From contig JARFRM010000132.1 of the NCBI GenBank assembly GCA_029287235.1, forward strand, positions 1 through 34,125: 34,125 nucleotides of DNA, written 5' to 3'. Below are positions 26,839 to 34,125 of the stretch, in pieces. The notes under the pieces are model-generated. The model ran no database searches. It was not told the origin of the DNA and saw nothing but the letters and a program-made list of their open reading frames with translations. Source of the stretch: Thermoanaerobaculales bacterium (GTDB lineage: Bacteria; Acidobacteriota; Thermoanaerobaculia; Thermoanaerobaculales; Sulfomarinibacteraceae). A program made the position numbers and the translations under genes. Position 1 is the first letter of the stretch; each line of letters opens with the position of its first letter.

Positions 26839-28559
26839 GGCTGGATCTCCTTCTCCGATGGGGAGTTTTCTCTCGGGCGTCGGATCATGTCGTGCAGGTC
26901 GGAGCCGGCCGGCACCATGGGGAAGACGACGTCGTGCTGTTCGACGACGAACTCGATGAGGAAAGGCCCGTCGAGGTGGGCCTGGGCCTGGCGGACGGCA
27001 TCCTCGATCTGGTCGCGCTCGGTGACCCGAACGGCGGGAATGCCGTAGGCCGCGGCGAGGGCGCAGAAATCCGGGCTCACCATGGGGGTCGCGTTGTAGC
27101 GCTTCTCGTAGAAGAGCTCCTGCCACTGGCGGACCATGCCCAGATAGCCGTTGTTGACCAGCGCGATATTGACCTTGACCTTCTCCTGGACCGCGGTGGC
27201 GAGCTCCGCCAGGGTCATCTGGAACCCGCCGTCGCCGGCCACGACCCATATCTCGTCGTCGGGGCGACCCATGGCCGCGCCGATACCGCCAGGCAGGCCG
27301 AAGCCCATGGTGCCCATCCCGCCGCTGGTGATCAGGGCGTGCTCGGGACTGTGGGCGTAGTACTGGGCGACCCACATCTGGTGCTGACCGACATCGGTGA
27401 CGGTGATGGCTTTTCCACCGGTGAGGGTCCACAGGTCGTGGACCACCTCGGCCGCCTTGAGCTCGGGTGACTGGAGCACCTGGTTGAGGAGCTCGCGGTC
27501 TTCGGACTCGTCGCGCCAACGCGCGATCCGTTTGATCCAGTCGGAGTGCTCGATGGGCTCGAGCCCCTGCATCATTTCCTGGAGCGTCGCCTTGAGATCG
27601 CCGGCGATCCCGACCTCGACCTCGACGTTCTTGTCGATCTCCGACGGGTCGATGTCGATGTGGACCTTGCGGGCCTTGGGTGCGTAGGTGGCGAGGTTGC
27701 CGGTGACCCGGTCGTCGAAGCGCATCCCGAAAGCGAGCAGGAGGTCGGCCTCCTGGACCGCGTGGTTGGCCTCGCCGGCGCCGTGCATCCCCATCATGCC
27801 GAGGCAGAGGGGGTGGTCCTCGGGGAAACAACCCTTGCCGAGCAGGGTCAGACCCACCGGTGTCTCGGTGCTCTCGGCGAACGTCCTGAGCTCGTCCATG
27901 GCGCCGGAGAGGAGCACTCCGCGTCCGGCGAGGATGACCGGGCGCTCGGCCGACCGTATGAGTGCGCGGGCGCGTTCGATCTTGTCCTCCGGAGCTTCGG
28001 GAACAGGGCGGTACCCGGGCAGGCGGATCTCATCGGTGGGGTAGTGAAACTCGGTCGTCGCGATCTGAACGTCCTTCGGCAGATCGATGAGGACAGGCCC
28101 GGGCCGGCCGCTGCGCGCGATGTAGAAAGCCTCGCGGATGCAGAAGGCGAGCTCCTCCACCGAGGTGACGAGGTAGTTGTGCTTGGTGATCGGCAGGGTG
28201 ACACCGGTGATGTCGGCCTCCTGGAAGGCGTTGTGGCCGATGACCGAGGTCGGGACCTGACCGGTGATGCAGACCATGGGCGAGGAATCGAGCATGGCGG
28301 TGGCAAGACCGGTGACCAGATTGGTGGCTCCCGGGCCGCTGGTCGCCATGGCGACCCCGACCTTGCCGGTGGCTCGGGCGTAGCCGTCGGCCATGTGGGT
28401 CGCGCCCTGCTCGTGGCGGGTCAAGACGTGGTGGATCTGGGGGTAGCTCGAGAGGGTGTCGTAGGTGGGCAGGATCGCGCCCCCGGGATATCCGAAAACG
28501 AGATCGACCCCCTCCCGGATCAAGCACTCCCAAACGATTTCGGCGCCGGTGAGTTGCAT
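26835..28559 (-). CDS. ilvB: acetolactate synthase large (catalytic) subunit
   Basis: This encodes 574 residues. It is a thiamine-diphosphate enzyme that condenses pyruvate to acetolactate (or with 2-oxobutyrate to acetohydroxybutyrate). Visible are FGYPGGAILPTYD, the catalytic Glu50 in TRHEQGATHMADGYAR, the FAD-binding middle domain, and the ThDP/Mg motif GDGGFQMTLAELATA... with NNGYLGMVRQWQ (about 440-470). The ATG at 28559 follows GGAGGAG by 7 nt; the open frame to 28988 runs through the attenuator in a different frame from the leader peptide and is rejected. It is the first structural gene of the operon ilvB-ilvN-ilvC. Confidence 0.97.
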   Translation of the reverse strand: MQLTGAEIVWECLIREGVDLVFGYPGGAILPTYDTLSSYPQIHHVLTRHEQGATHMADGYARATGKVGVAMATSGPGATNLVTGLATAMLDSSPMVCITGQVPTSVIGHNAFQEADITGVTLPITKHNYLVTSVEELAFCIREAFYIARSGRPGPVLIDLPKDVQIATTEFHYPTDEIRLPGYRPVPEAPEDKIERARALIRSAERPVILAGRGVLLSGAMDELRTFAESTETPVGLTLLGKGCFPEDHPLCLGMMGMHGAGEANHAVQEADLLLAFGMRFDDRVTGNLATYAPKARKVHIDIDPSEIDKNVEVEVGIAGDLKATLQEMMQGLEPIEHSDWIKRIARWRDESEDRELLNQVLQSPELKAAEVVHDLWTLTGGKAITVTDVGQHQMWVAQYYAHSPEHALITSGGMGTMGFGLPGGIGAAMGRPDDEIWVVAGDGGFQMTLAELATAVQEKVKVNIALVNNGYLGMVRQWQELFYEKRYNATPMVSPDFCALAAAYGIPAVRVTERDQIEDAVRQAQAHLDGPFLIEFVVEQHDVVFPMVPAGSDLHDMIRRPRENSPSEKEIQP

Positions 28560-28573
28560 CTGCTGTCTCCTCC

Positions 28574-28605
28574 AAAAGGAAAAGCCCCCGGGGTGTCCCG
28601 GGGGC
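28574..28605 (-). terminator. ilvBNC leader attenuator terminator
   Basis: On the minus strand, GCCCCCGGG (28605-28597) pairs with CCCGGGGGC (28592-28584) around ACAC, a perfect 9-bp GC stem followed by TTTTCCTTTT (28583-28574). It ends just before the ilvB ribosome-binding site. The 3' arm sequence CCGGGGGC is repeated upstream at 28651-28644, inside the leader peptide gene, so it can compete for the same partner. Confidence 0.88.
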
Positions 28606-28633
28606 GTGTTGACGTCGTGTTCGTGTGAAAAAC

Positions 28634-28756
28634 CTACGTCTTGGCCCCCGGCGTTATGCCGACAATAAGGACCACAAGAGCGAGGCTGCCGAGAGACAAA
28701 GAGGCCGCCGCAGGTGCGGTATCGATGGTTCGCGGAGTCGTGCCGACGGCGTTCAT
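28634..28756 (-). CDS. branched-chain amino acid leader peptide
   Basis: This is a 40-codon reading frame between the promoter and the attenuator. It begins MNAVGTTPRT and contains, from residue 20 to 34, ten Leu, Val or Ile residues out of fifteen, including LALVVLIVGI. The stop is at 28636-28634. The end of the frame (codons for T35 to A38) overlaps the segment CCGGGGGC that can pair with the terminator's 5' arm. This is the layout of ilv/leu attenuators. The start codon is about 2 nt from the predicted transcription start, so initiation would be nearly leaderless; no Shine-Dalgarno sequence is present. Confidence 0.8.
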   Translation of the reverse strand: MNAVGTTPRTIDTAPAAASLSLGSLALVVLIVGITPGAKT

Positions 28757-28764
28757 GAATCTCG

Positions 28765-28793
28765 ATTATGGGTTCATGCCTATGTGGTGTCAA
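28765..28793 (-). promoter_or_regulatory. ilvBNC promoter
   Basis: TTGACA (28793-28788) and CATAAT (28770-28765), read on the minus strand, are separated by exactly 17 nt, an almost ideal sigma-70 type promoter. Transcription would begin near 28758. Confidence 0.85.
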
Positions 28794-28797
28794 GCGG

Positions 28798-28803
28798 TAT
28801 ACT
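28798..28803 (+). promoter_or_regulatory. possible -10 element of the divergent gene
   Basis: TATACT on the plus strand lies right behind the ilv -35 element. A poor -35 (TTCATG, 28773-28778, 19-nt spacer) is upstream. It would give an mRNA start near 28810 for the HAD-like gene. Confidence 0.4.
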
Positions 28804-28899
28804 TCAAATGCTCCGTCCCGCGGGTCGTGATGATCCGTGGAATCCGGAGGTGATCCGTGGCACATCCGCGCGAAATCGAATCCAACGCGAGGGCGCTTC

Positions 28900-30075
28900 T
28901 TGACCGAATTTGAGAGAAACCGGGCCGGATCGGCATCGTTCGAGGTCGTCGGGACGGGCTCACTCCATGATGCGCTGGGTGACGCCATTGCCTATCGGAG
29001 TCTGGAGCCCATCGACCGGAGGCTTCCGGGTCTGACATCGCTTCGTCAGTCGCTGGGCCTCAAGGCGAACAGGGTGCCGCGCAAAGTGGAGCCCGCCTAT
29101 GGCCGCGTGGTCGCCGAAATCCTTCGTGCTGCAGGAACCCTTGCGACCGGGTTCGATGACTTCGAGAAGGTGGTCCTGATCGGGGACACGGAACACAACG
29201 ACGGCGGTGCCCTCGTCAACATCTGCGCTGCGCTGCGGTGCCCCGGGAACGCCTTCATCTGCGACGAGAGCGCGGCCGCACCGGGGATCATCCCCACCGA
29301 CCGCGGTGACGGGCACACCCTCTACCTGTCGAACCGATGGCGGTTGATCGACGGGTTCGAGTCCGATCTCGCCCGCCGGGGGGTGATCATCGGTCGCGGG
29401 ACGGTGGTGCTGGTCGATATCGACAAGACCGCCCTCGGGGCCCGGGGGAGGAACCAACGGCCCATCGACGTGGCCCGGGCTGCGGCGGTGTTGCGGACGG
29501 CCCGTGCCCTCCGCGGTGATGAGGTCAACCGCGACCTCCTGTTGGCGGCCTACAACCACTTCAACCGACCGAGGTTCCACGGTTTCACAACCGACAATCA
29601 GGACTACCTCGCGTATCTCGCGCTTCTTGTCGAGGCCGGATGGAGTTCGATCGAGAAGCTCCATGAGGGGATCGTCCGGGGCCGCCTGGTCTCGTTCGGC
29701 GACCTGCTGAATTCGGTTTCGGCGTCCGCCGACCGCCTCCCCATCAGCCTCCGCCGGGCGCACTTCGATGTGGAGATGGCCGTGGAGATCGGCGACCCGA
29801 CCCCGTTCAAGGATTTCCGGCGGGCCGAGTATCGCGAAACGGTGAATCGGATGACACCGGTGGACGATGTCGACGACACGGCGCGACTGCTCGCAACCAG
29901 ACTCACATTGACCGCCGAGGTTTGGCGGAGAGCGAAGCGCTGGCGTGATTGCGGCGCGTTGCTCTTCGGTCTGTCGGACAAGCCGGATGAGGCGTCGTTC
30001 CCTTCGCCCGAACTCGAGGCCGAGGGCTACCGGCCGTTGCACCGTTCGCGGGCGCTCATCGTCGGCGAGGCGTAA
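28900..30075 (+). CDS. HAD-like protein with motifs in permuted order
   Basis: This encodes 391 residues from TTG 28900, preceded by GAGG at 7 nt. The open frame reaches back to GTG 28837, but that part is repeat-derived sequence (GATCCGTGGAATCCGG...). Motifs resemble the haloacid dehalogenase superfamily but in an unusual order: a K62-containing segment followed by VVLIGDTEHND (91-101), like motifs III and IV, comes first. VVLVDIDKT (169-177), like motif I (DxDxT), follows, and ALLFGLSDKPDEA (354-366), like motif II (T/S-N-K-P), is near the C-terminus. This may be a circular permutation. A phosphatase role is only a guess. It is transcribed divergently from ilvBNC, with no membrane segment or signal peptide. 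Confidence 0.6.
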   Translation: MTEFERNRAGSASFEVVGTGSLHDALGDAIAYRSLEPIDRRLPGLTSLRQSLGLKANRVPRKVEPAYGRVVAEILRAAGTLATGFDDFEKVVLIGDTEHNDGGALVNICAALRCPGNAFICDESAAAPGIIPTDRGDGHTLYLSNRWRLIDGFESDLARRGVIIGRGTVVLVDIDKTALGARGRNQRPIDVARAAAVLRTARALRGDEVNRDLLLAAYNHFNRPRFHGFTTDNQDYLAYLALLVEAGWSSIEKLHEGIVRGRLVSFGDLLNSVSASADRLPISLRRAHFDVEMAVEIGDPTPFKDFRRAEYRETVNRMTPVDDVDDTARLLATRLTLTAEVWRRAKRWRDCGALLFGLSDKPDEASFPSPELEAEGYRPLHRSRALIVGEA

Positions 30076-30161
30076 GAATTTCTCCCCGTGGAATGACCAT
30101 CTCGGCTTCTACGGCGGGACACCCGCGCCCACGATAGGCCGGGGCGGTGTCCCATTGTGGT

Positions 30162-30311
30162 GGCGGGCGTCCCGCCCGCCCGATCGAGTCTTTTTTTGCC
30201 GTCATGCGGAGGGGACGGGAGAGGTGCGGGCTGGACGCCCGCTGCCGCAACGGTCAAGGGTTCGGTCGTCAACAGGGCGCGGCGTCGATTGTCGGGCGGG
30301 CGTCCCGCCCG
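30162..30311. repeat. cluster of GC-rich REP-like hairpins
   Basis: Three hairpins lie between the HAD-like gene and thrC, which converge here: 30162-30176 (GGCGGG, loop CGT, CCCGCC), 30226-30242 (GCGGGC, loop TGGAC, GCCCGC) and 30293-30311 (CGGGCGGG, loop CGT, CCCGCCCG). They may also help end transcription from both sides. A run of seven T lies at 30191-30197. Confidence 0.75.
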
Positions 30312-30332
30312 TCGTCCCTGGAAGATGCGGGC

Positions 30333-31634
30333 TCATCGGTCGTCCAGGAGAACTGAACAAAGCTCTTCATACGCGGGTCCGATGGGCGTGACCTGCCGCT
30401 CCTTCTCCAGATGCGCCCCAAGTCGTGACGGGAGCGGGACCTCGTTGCCGATGGCCGGGCCGACGACCTCGCGGAACTTGGCCGGGTGGGCGGTGGCGAT
30501 GAGGATGGCGTCCGCAGGCTCGGAGCGCCCGGAAAGCTCGCGCCTGAGCCCGATGTAACCCACCGCGGTGTGGGGGTCGAGGATGCGCCCGGTGGCGTCG
30601 TGGACCTCGCGAATGCACCGGCGAGTCTCGGCATCGGTGACGCTGGTGGCGGCCACGTCACGCCGGAGAGCATCGAGGTCCCCACCGTAGAGGTGAACGA
30701 TCCTTGCGAGGTTGGACGGGTCACCGACATCCATGGCGTTTGAGATGGTTCGCTCCGATGGCCGGGGACGGTAGCGTCCGCTCTCGAGATACTCGGGCAC
30801 CACGTCGTTGATGTTTGTGGCGGCGACGAAGCGGCTCACAGGCAGCCCGAGACGCTTGGCCATGAGACCCGCGGTGAGGTTGCCGAAGTTCCCGCTCGGA
30901 ATGCAGAAGAGCAGATCACTATCCGACCGAGGCAACTGCGCCCATGCCCCGAAGTAGTAGAAGATCTGCGGCAGGAGTCGACCGATGTTGATTGAGTTGG
31001 CGGAGGTGAGGGGCAGACAGCGGCGAAGCTCGTTATCGGCGAAGGCCGTCTTGGCGAGCTTCTGGCAGTCGTCGAAGGTCCCCTGAACGGCCAGCGCTCG
31101 GACGTTGTCGCCGAGGGTGGTGAACTGGCGTTCCTGGAGCTCGCTCACCTGACCATCGGGAAAGAGCACGACGATCCGCGTGTTCTCCAGGCCAAGAAAC
31201 GCATCCGCCACCGCGCTGCCGGTGTCACCCGAGGTGGCGACGAGGATGGTGAGCCGTTCGTCGGCGCGGTGGCACGCCCGCATGGTTCGCGCCATGAATC
31301 TCGCCCCGACATCCTTGAAGGCGAGGGTGGGTCCGTGAAAAAGCTCCAGCAGATGGACGCCGTCGGAAAGCTCGGTGAGCGGAATCGGAAAGTCGAGCGC
31401 GGTCGTGACGATCTCCTCCAGGGTGTCGGCGTCGAACTCCGTTCCCAGGAGGTGTCGAGCGAGGCGGCCGGCAACCGCCGGGAAGTCCCCTCCCCGCAGG
31501 GAGGAGCGTTCGGCTCGGGAGAGGGGATCGAGCCGCTCCGGAGTGTAGAGCCCGCCGTCGGCGGACATGGACTCGAAGAGCGCCTCTCGAAAGGTGATGG
31601 CCGGTGTGCCGCCGTTGGTGCTGATGAGCTTCAC
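30333..31634 (-). CDS. thrC: threonine synthase
   Basis: This encodes 433 residues. It converts O-phosphohomoserine to threonine with pyridoxal phosphate. The PLP lysine is K107 in HGPTLAFKDVG; ATSGDTGSAV and SGNFGNLTAG are the phosphate and cofactor-binding motifs; the length fits the shorter bacterial class. The start is GTG at 31634, only 2 nt after the stop of the fusion gene, with GAAGGA within the end of that gene as ribosome-binding site; translation is probably coupled. The product supplies threonine and, through it, isoleucine made by the ilv genes nearby. thrB and a homoserine dehydrogenase are not in the window. Confidence 0.96.
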   Translation of the reverse strand: MKLISTNGGTPAITFREALFESMSADGGLYTPERLDPLSRAERSSLRGGDFPAVAGRLARHLLGTEFDADTLEEIVTTALDFPIPLTELSDGVHLLELFHGPTLAFKDVGARFMARTMRACHRADERLTILVATSGDTGSAVADAFLGLENTRIVVLFPDGQVSELQERQFTTLGDNVRALAVQGTFDDCQKLAKTAFADNELRRCLPLTSANSINIGRLLPQIFYYFGAWAQLPRSDSDLLFCIPSGNFGNLTAGLMAKRLGLPVSRFVAATNINDVVPEYLESGRYRPRPSERTISNAMDVGDPSNLARIVHLYGGDLDALRRDVAATSVTDAETRRCIREVHDATGRILDPHTAVGYIGLRRELSGRSEPADAILIATAHPAKFREVVGPAIGNEVPLPSRLGAHLEKERQVTPIGPAYEELCSVLLDDR

Positions 31635-31636
31635 GG

Positions 31637-34105
31637 TCAGTCCTTCGGAGATGCCGGCGGTGCGAGGGAAGGCAGCACGCGTTGGCCGACCGCCATCTCA
31701 GCCGCCAGGAGCGATCCCCCGGCCGCGCCCCGAATGGTGTTGTGCGAAAGGGCGACGAACTTGAAATCGAAGAGCGTGCAGGGGCGGAGGCGACCGATGG
31801 TGACCGCCATACCGGACCCGGCATCACGGTGGATCCGCGGCTGGGGAGCGGATTCGGAGCGATCGTAGATGATCGGCCGGAGGGGGGCTGAGGGAAGATC
31901 CAACCACTGGGGCGCCGCGCGAAAGCCCTCCCAGACCTCGATGATCTCCTCTTCGGTTGCCGGCCGGCCGAGCTTGACCGAGATGCACTCGGTGTGGCCG
32001 TCCAGGACGGGCACCCTGGTGCACTGGGCGCTGATGGTGATCTCCGACTCCCTGATCCTCCCGCCCTCGAGCCGACCGAGGATCTTTCGGGTCTCGGACT
32101 CGAGCTTCTCCTCCTCTCCGGAAATGAAGGGGATGAGATTGTCCATGACCTGAAGGCTCGAAATTCCCGGGAAGCCCGCTCCGGAGATCGCCTGCATGGT
32201 GACGACGTGCACCTTCTCGACGCCAAATGCGTCGTGCAGCGGTTTGAGCGCCAGGACCAGCCCGATGGTGGAGCAGTTGGGGTTGGTGACGATGGCGCCG
32301 CCGTCGAAGGCCTGCTCGTTGATGAGCTGGAGGTGATCCGGGTTGACCTCGGGGATCAGCAGCGGCACGTCAGATCGCATGCGGTGGCTCTTGGCGTTGG
32401 AGACCACCAGGTGCCCGGCCCGGGCGAGTCGATCCTCGGCCGGCCCCGCGACATCGGCGTCGAGGGCCGACAGCGCCAGCGGCGACCGGAGATCGGCGTG
32501 AAGGGGGACGACCTCGAGATCGGCCACGGCCGCCGGCATCGGTGACGACAGCAGCCAGTGAGCCGCGTCCCGATAGGATCGTCCGGCTGATCGTTCGGAT
32601 GCGACGAGCTCGACGACATCGAACCACGGGTGGTCGGCGAGCAGGCTGACCATCCGTTGGCCGACGCTGCCGGTGGCCCCGAGCACGGCGGTGGGGATGC
32701 GCTCGTTGATGGTCTCGACGTGGGTCGGCTCGGCGAAGAACGCATCGTGGATGGCGACCACCGCGGCTGCCTGGTCGCGTTTGGCCACCACCAGCGAGAT
32801 GTTGAGTTCGGAGGAACCCTGTGCGATGGCCCGAACATTGATCCCATTGTCGCCGAGCACGCTGAAGACCCTGCCGGCGATGCCCGGAATCCGGCACATG
32901 GTCTCGCCGACCACGGCGACCACCGAGAGCCCGGTCTCCACCACCACCGGGTCGACGAGCCCGGCGCCGCGCTCGAGCTCGAACTCGCGGTCGACCCGGC
33001 GCTGTGCCTCGTTGACCGCGCCGGGATCGACGGCGAAGCAGATCGAGTGCTCGCTCGAGGCCTGGCTGATGAGGATGACGCTGATGTCCCGGCGGGCCAG
33101 GACCCCGAAGAGACGTTCGGCGATCCCGGGCACGCCGACCATCCCGTCGCCCTCGAGCCGCAGCAGGGCGACCTCGTTCACCGAGGAGATGCCGCGGACC
33201 TGGTGGCCGTTGCCGCGGATCTGCTCGATCACCTTGGTTCCCTCGAAACCGGGGTTGAAGGTGTTGCGGATGAAGATGGGAATCGAGTGGGTCCGCGCCG
33301 GGTGGAGGGTGGGCGGGTAGACGACCTTGGCGCCGAAGTGGGACAGCTCCATGAGCTCGTTGTAACTCAGGGATGGGAGCGAGAAGGCGCCCGGCACCAG
33401 CCGCGGGTCGGCGCTCATGACGCCGTCGACATCGGTCCAGATCTCGATGCGATCCACCGCGAGGGCCGCGCCGAGAATCGCCGCCGTGTAGTCCGAGCCG
33501 CCGCGCCCGAGCGTGGTCGTGTCACCGCTCGAATCGGCGGCGATGAAACCGGTGACGATCTGGGTCGCGGCCTCTCCTTCGAAGTGGTCGCGCACCCTCT
33601 CCCGGGTCGCGGAAAAATCCACTCTCGCGTTGCCGAACTCGCCGTCGGTCACGATGAGGCTGCGGGCGTCGCAGGCTTCGGTGGGGATTCCGGACTCGCG
33701 AAGCGCCGCCGCCACGAGCTGGGCCGACAGCCGCTCACCGCAGCTCAGAACCGAGTCGCGGGTCCGCGCCGTGCACTCGCCGACCAGGGATATGCCGTGC
33801 AGGACCTGACCCAGCTCGTCCATGACCCCATCTACGACGGTGGAGATCTTCCCGGTCTCGTCCCCGGTCAGGAGCTCGGTTGCGGCCGCGTGGTGACGCT
33901 TGCGGATCGCCTCCATGAGAGTTTCATAGTCATCGCCGTGTGCGGCCGCGGCGCTCGTGGCGATGAGATCGTCGGTGACCCCTCCCAGGGCCGAGACCAC
34001 CACCGCCGACGGGGAGTCGGCGAGACCTTGATTGACGATGGACACCACTCCCCGGATTCTCTCGGCCGATGCCAGGGACGAGCCGCCGAACTTGAGGATC
34101 TTCAT
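31637..34105 (-). CDS. aspartokinase fused to aspartate-semialdehyde dehydrogenase
   Basis: This is one open frame of 822 residues. Residues 1-300 are an aspartate kinase (KFGGSS at 5-10, GRGGSDYTAAI near 200-210, EIWTDVDGVMSADPR near 221-235). Two ACT-type regulatory segments follow (about 306-455). Residues 470-822 are a complete aspartate-semialdehyde dehydrogenase: NADP motif GATGSVGQ (476-483), catalytic Cys611 in TNPNCSTIG, TMQAISGAGFPG, and His704 in DGHTECIS. The ThrA-like kinase part is normally followed by homoserine dehydrogenase; here the second enzyme of the pathway takes that place. The two activities would turn aspartate into the semialdehyde via the unstable aspartyl phosphate. 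The ATG at 34105 has AAGGA upstream; only 20 nt of upstream sequence are in the window. Confidence 0.95.
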   Translation of the reverse strand: MKILKFGGSSLASAERIRGVVSIVNQGLADSPSAVVVSALGGVTDDLIATSAAAAHGDDYETLMEAIRKRHHAAATELLTGDETGKISTVVDGVMDELGQVLHGISLVGECTARTRDSVLSCGERLSAQLVAAALRESGIPTEACDARSLIVTDGEFGNARVDFSATRERVRDHFEGEAATQIVTGFIAADSSGDTTTLGRGGSDYTAAILGAALAVDRIEIWTDVDGVMSADPRLVPGAFSLPSLSYNELMELSHFGAKVVYPPTLHPARTHSIPIFIRNTFNPGFEGTKVIEQIRGNGHQVRGISSVNEVALLRLEGDGMVGVPGIAERLFGVLARRDISVILISQASSEHSICFAVDPGAVNEAQRRVDREFELERGAGLVDPVVVETGLSVVAVVGETMCRIPGIAGRVFSVLGDNGINVRAIAQGSSELNISLVVAKRDQAAAVVAIHDAFFAEPTHVETINERIPTAVLGATGSVGQRMVSLLADHPWFDVVELVASERSAGRSYRDAAHWLLSSPMPAAVADLEVVPLHADLRSPLALSALDADVAGPAEDRLARAGHLVVSNAKSHRMRSDVPLLIPEVNPDHLQLINEQAFDGGAIVTNPNCSTIGLVLALKPLHDAFGVEKVHVVTMQAISGAGFPGISSLQVMDNLIPFISGEEEKLESETRKILGRLEGGRIRESEITISAQCTRVPVLDGHTECISVKLGRPATEEEIIEVWEGFRAAPQWLDLPSAPLRPIIYDRSESAPQPRIHRDAGSGMAVTIGRLRPCTLFDFKFVALSHNTIRGAAGGSLLAAEMAVGQRVLPSLAPPASPKD

Positions 34106-34125
34106 TGCTGCGTTCCTTTCGCCAA

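Noticed and set aside
27546-28628. 360-codon plus-strand open frame opposite ilvB
   Set aside because: It is the antisense shadow of a clear ilvB gene.
28560-28988. N-terminal extension of ilvB
   Set aside because: It reads through the attenuator and promoter; the ATG at 28559 has a strong ribosome-binding site and matches the family N-terminus.

Overview
The window is high-GC, densely coding bacterial chromosome. It holds 20 protein genes plus one short leader peptide, and its intergenic spaces are full of repeats. Three features suggest a member of the Acidobacteriota, possibly the Thermoanaerobaculia/Holophagae side: a secreted protein ending in a GFE-x-GD-x(3)-W tail, a double-propeller sensor, and abundant non-coding repeats. 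This placement is inference from gene style; no rRNA or other marker gene is present.

Layout. 1-6.4 kb: the end of an alpha/beta hydrolase, two secreted proteins of unknown function, and a large sensor with two seven-bladed propellers and a SpoIIE-type phosphatase. 5.5-12.0 kb: a repeat-rich stretch with two exported hydrolases (a metzincin-like metalloprotease and an M20 peptidase). 12.0-15.5 kb: an SCP-2 protein, an unknown membrane protein with two zinc ribbons, and an SDR oxidoreductase. 15.7-19.5 kb: tsaE and the NAD(P)HX repair enzyme with overlapping stop and start, then a sodium/solute symporter. 19.7-24.2 kb: a PilT-type ATPase, recX and alaS. 24.5 kb: a double CDGSH iron-sulfur protein. 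25.3-28.8 kb: a minus-strand ilvB-ilvN-ilvC operon. 28.9-30.1 kb: a divergent HAD-like protein. 30.3-34.1 kb: thrC and an unusual aspartokinase/aspartate-semialdehyde dehydrogenase fusion, also on the minus strand.

The main logic is amino-acid biosynthesis. The fusion protein would carry out the first two steps from aspartate, and ThrC makes threonine, the precursor of isoleucine. IlvB, IlvN and IlvC run the shared branched-chain pathway. In front of ilvB the sequence shows a complete attenuator: a promoter, a 40-codon leader peptide rich in Leu/Val/Ile, and a terminator hairpin whose 3' arm is duplicated at the end of the leader peptide gene.

The most interesting non-coding feature is a family of roughly 250-bp elements at 11.5-12.0 kb (two tandem units) and, inverted, at 17.9-18.1 kb. 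Each has hairpins whose arms differ between copies but remain paired. Other repeat classes include REP-like hairpins, MITE-like cassettes with inverted ends (one supplies the ilvC stop codon), a 32-bp perfect inverted repeat and a 230-bp element with inverted arms. No tRNA, rRNA, CRISPR array or transposase gene was seen.
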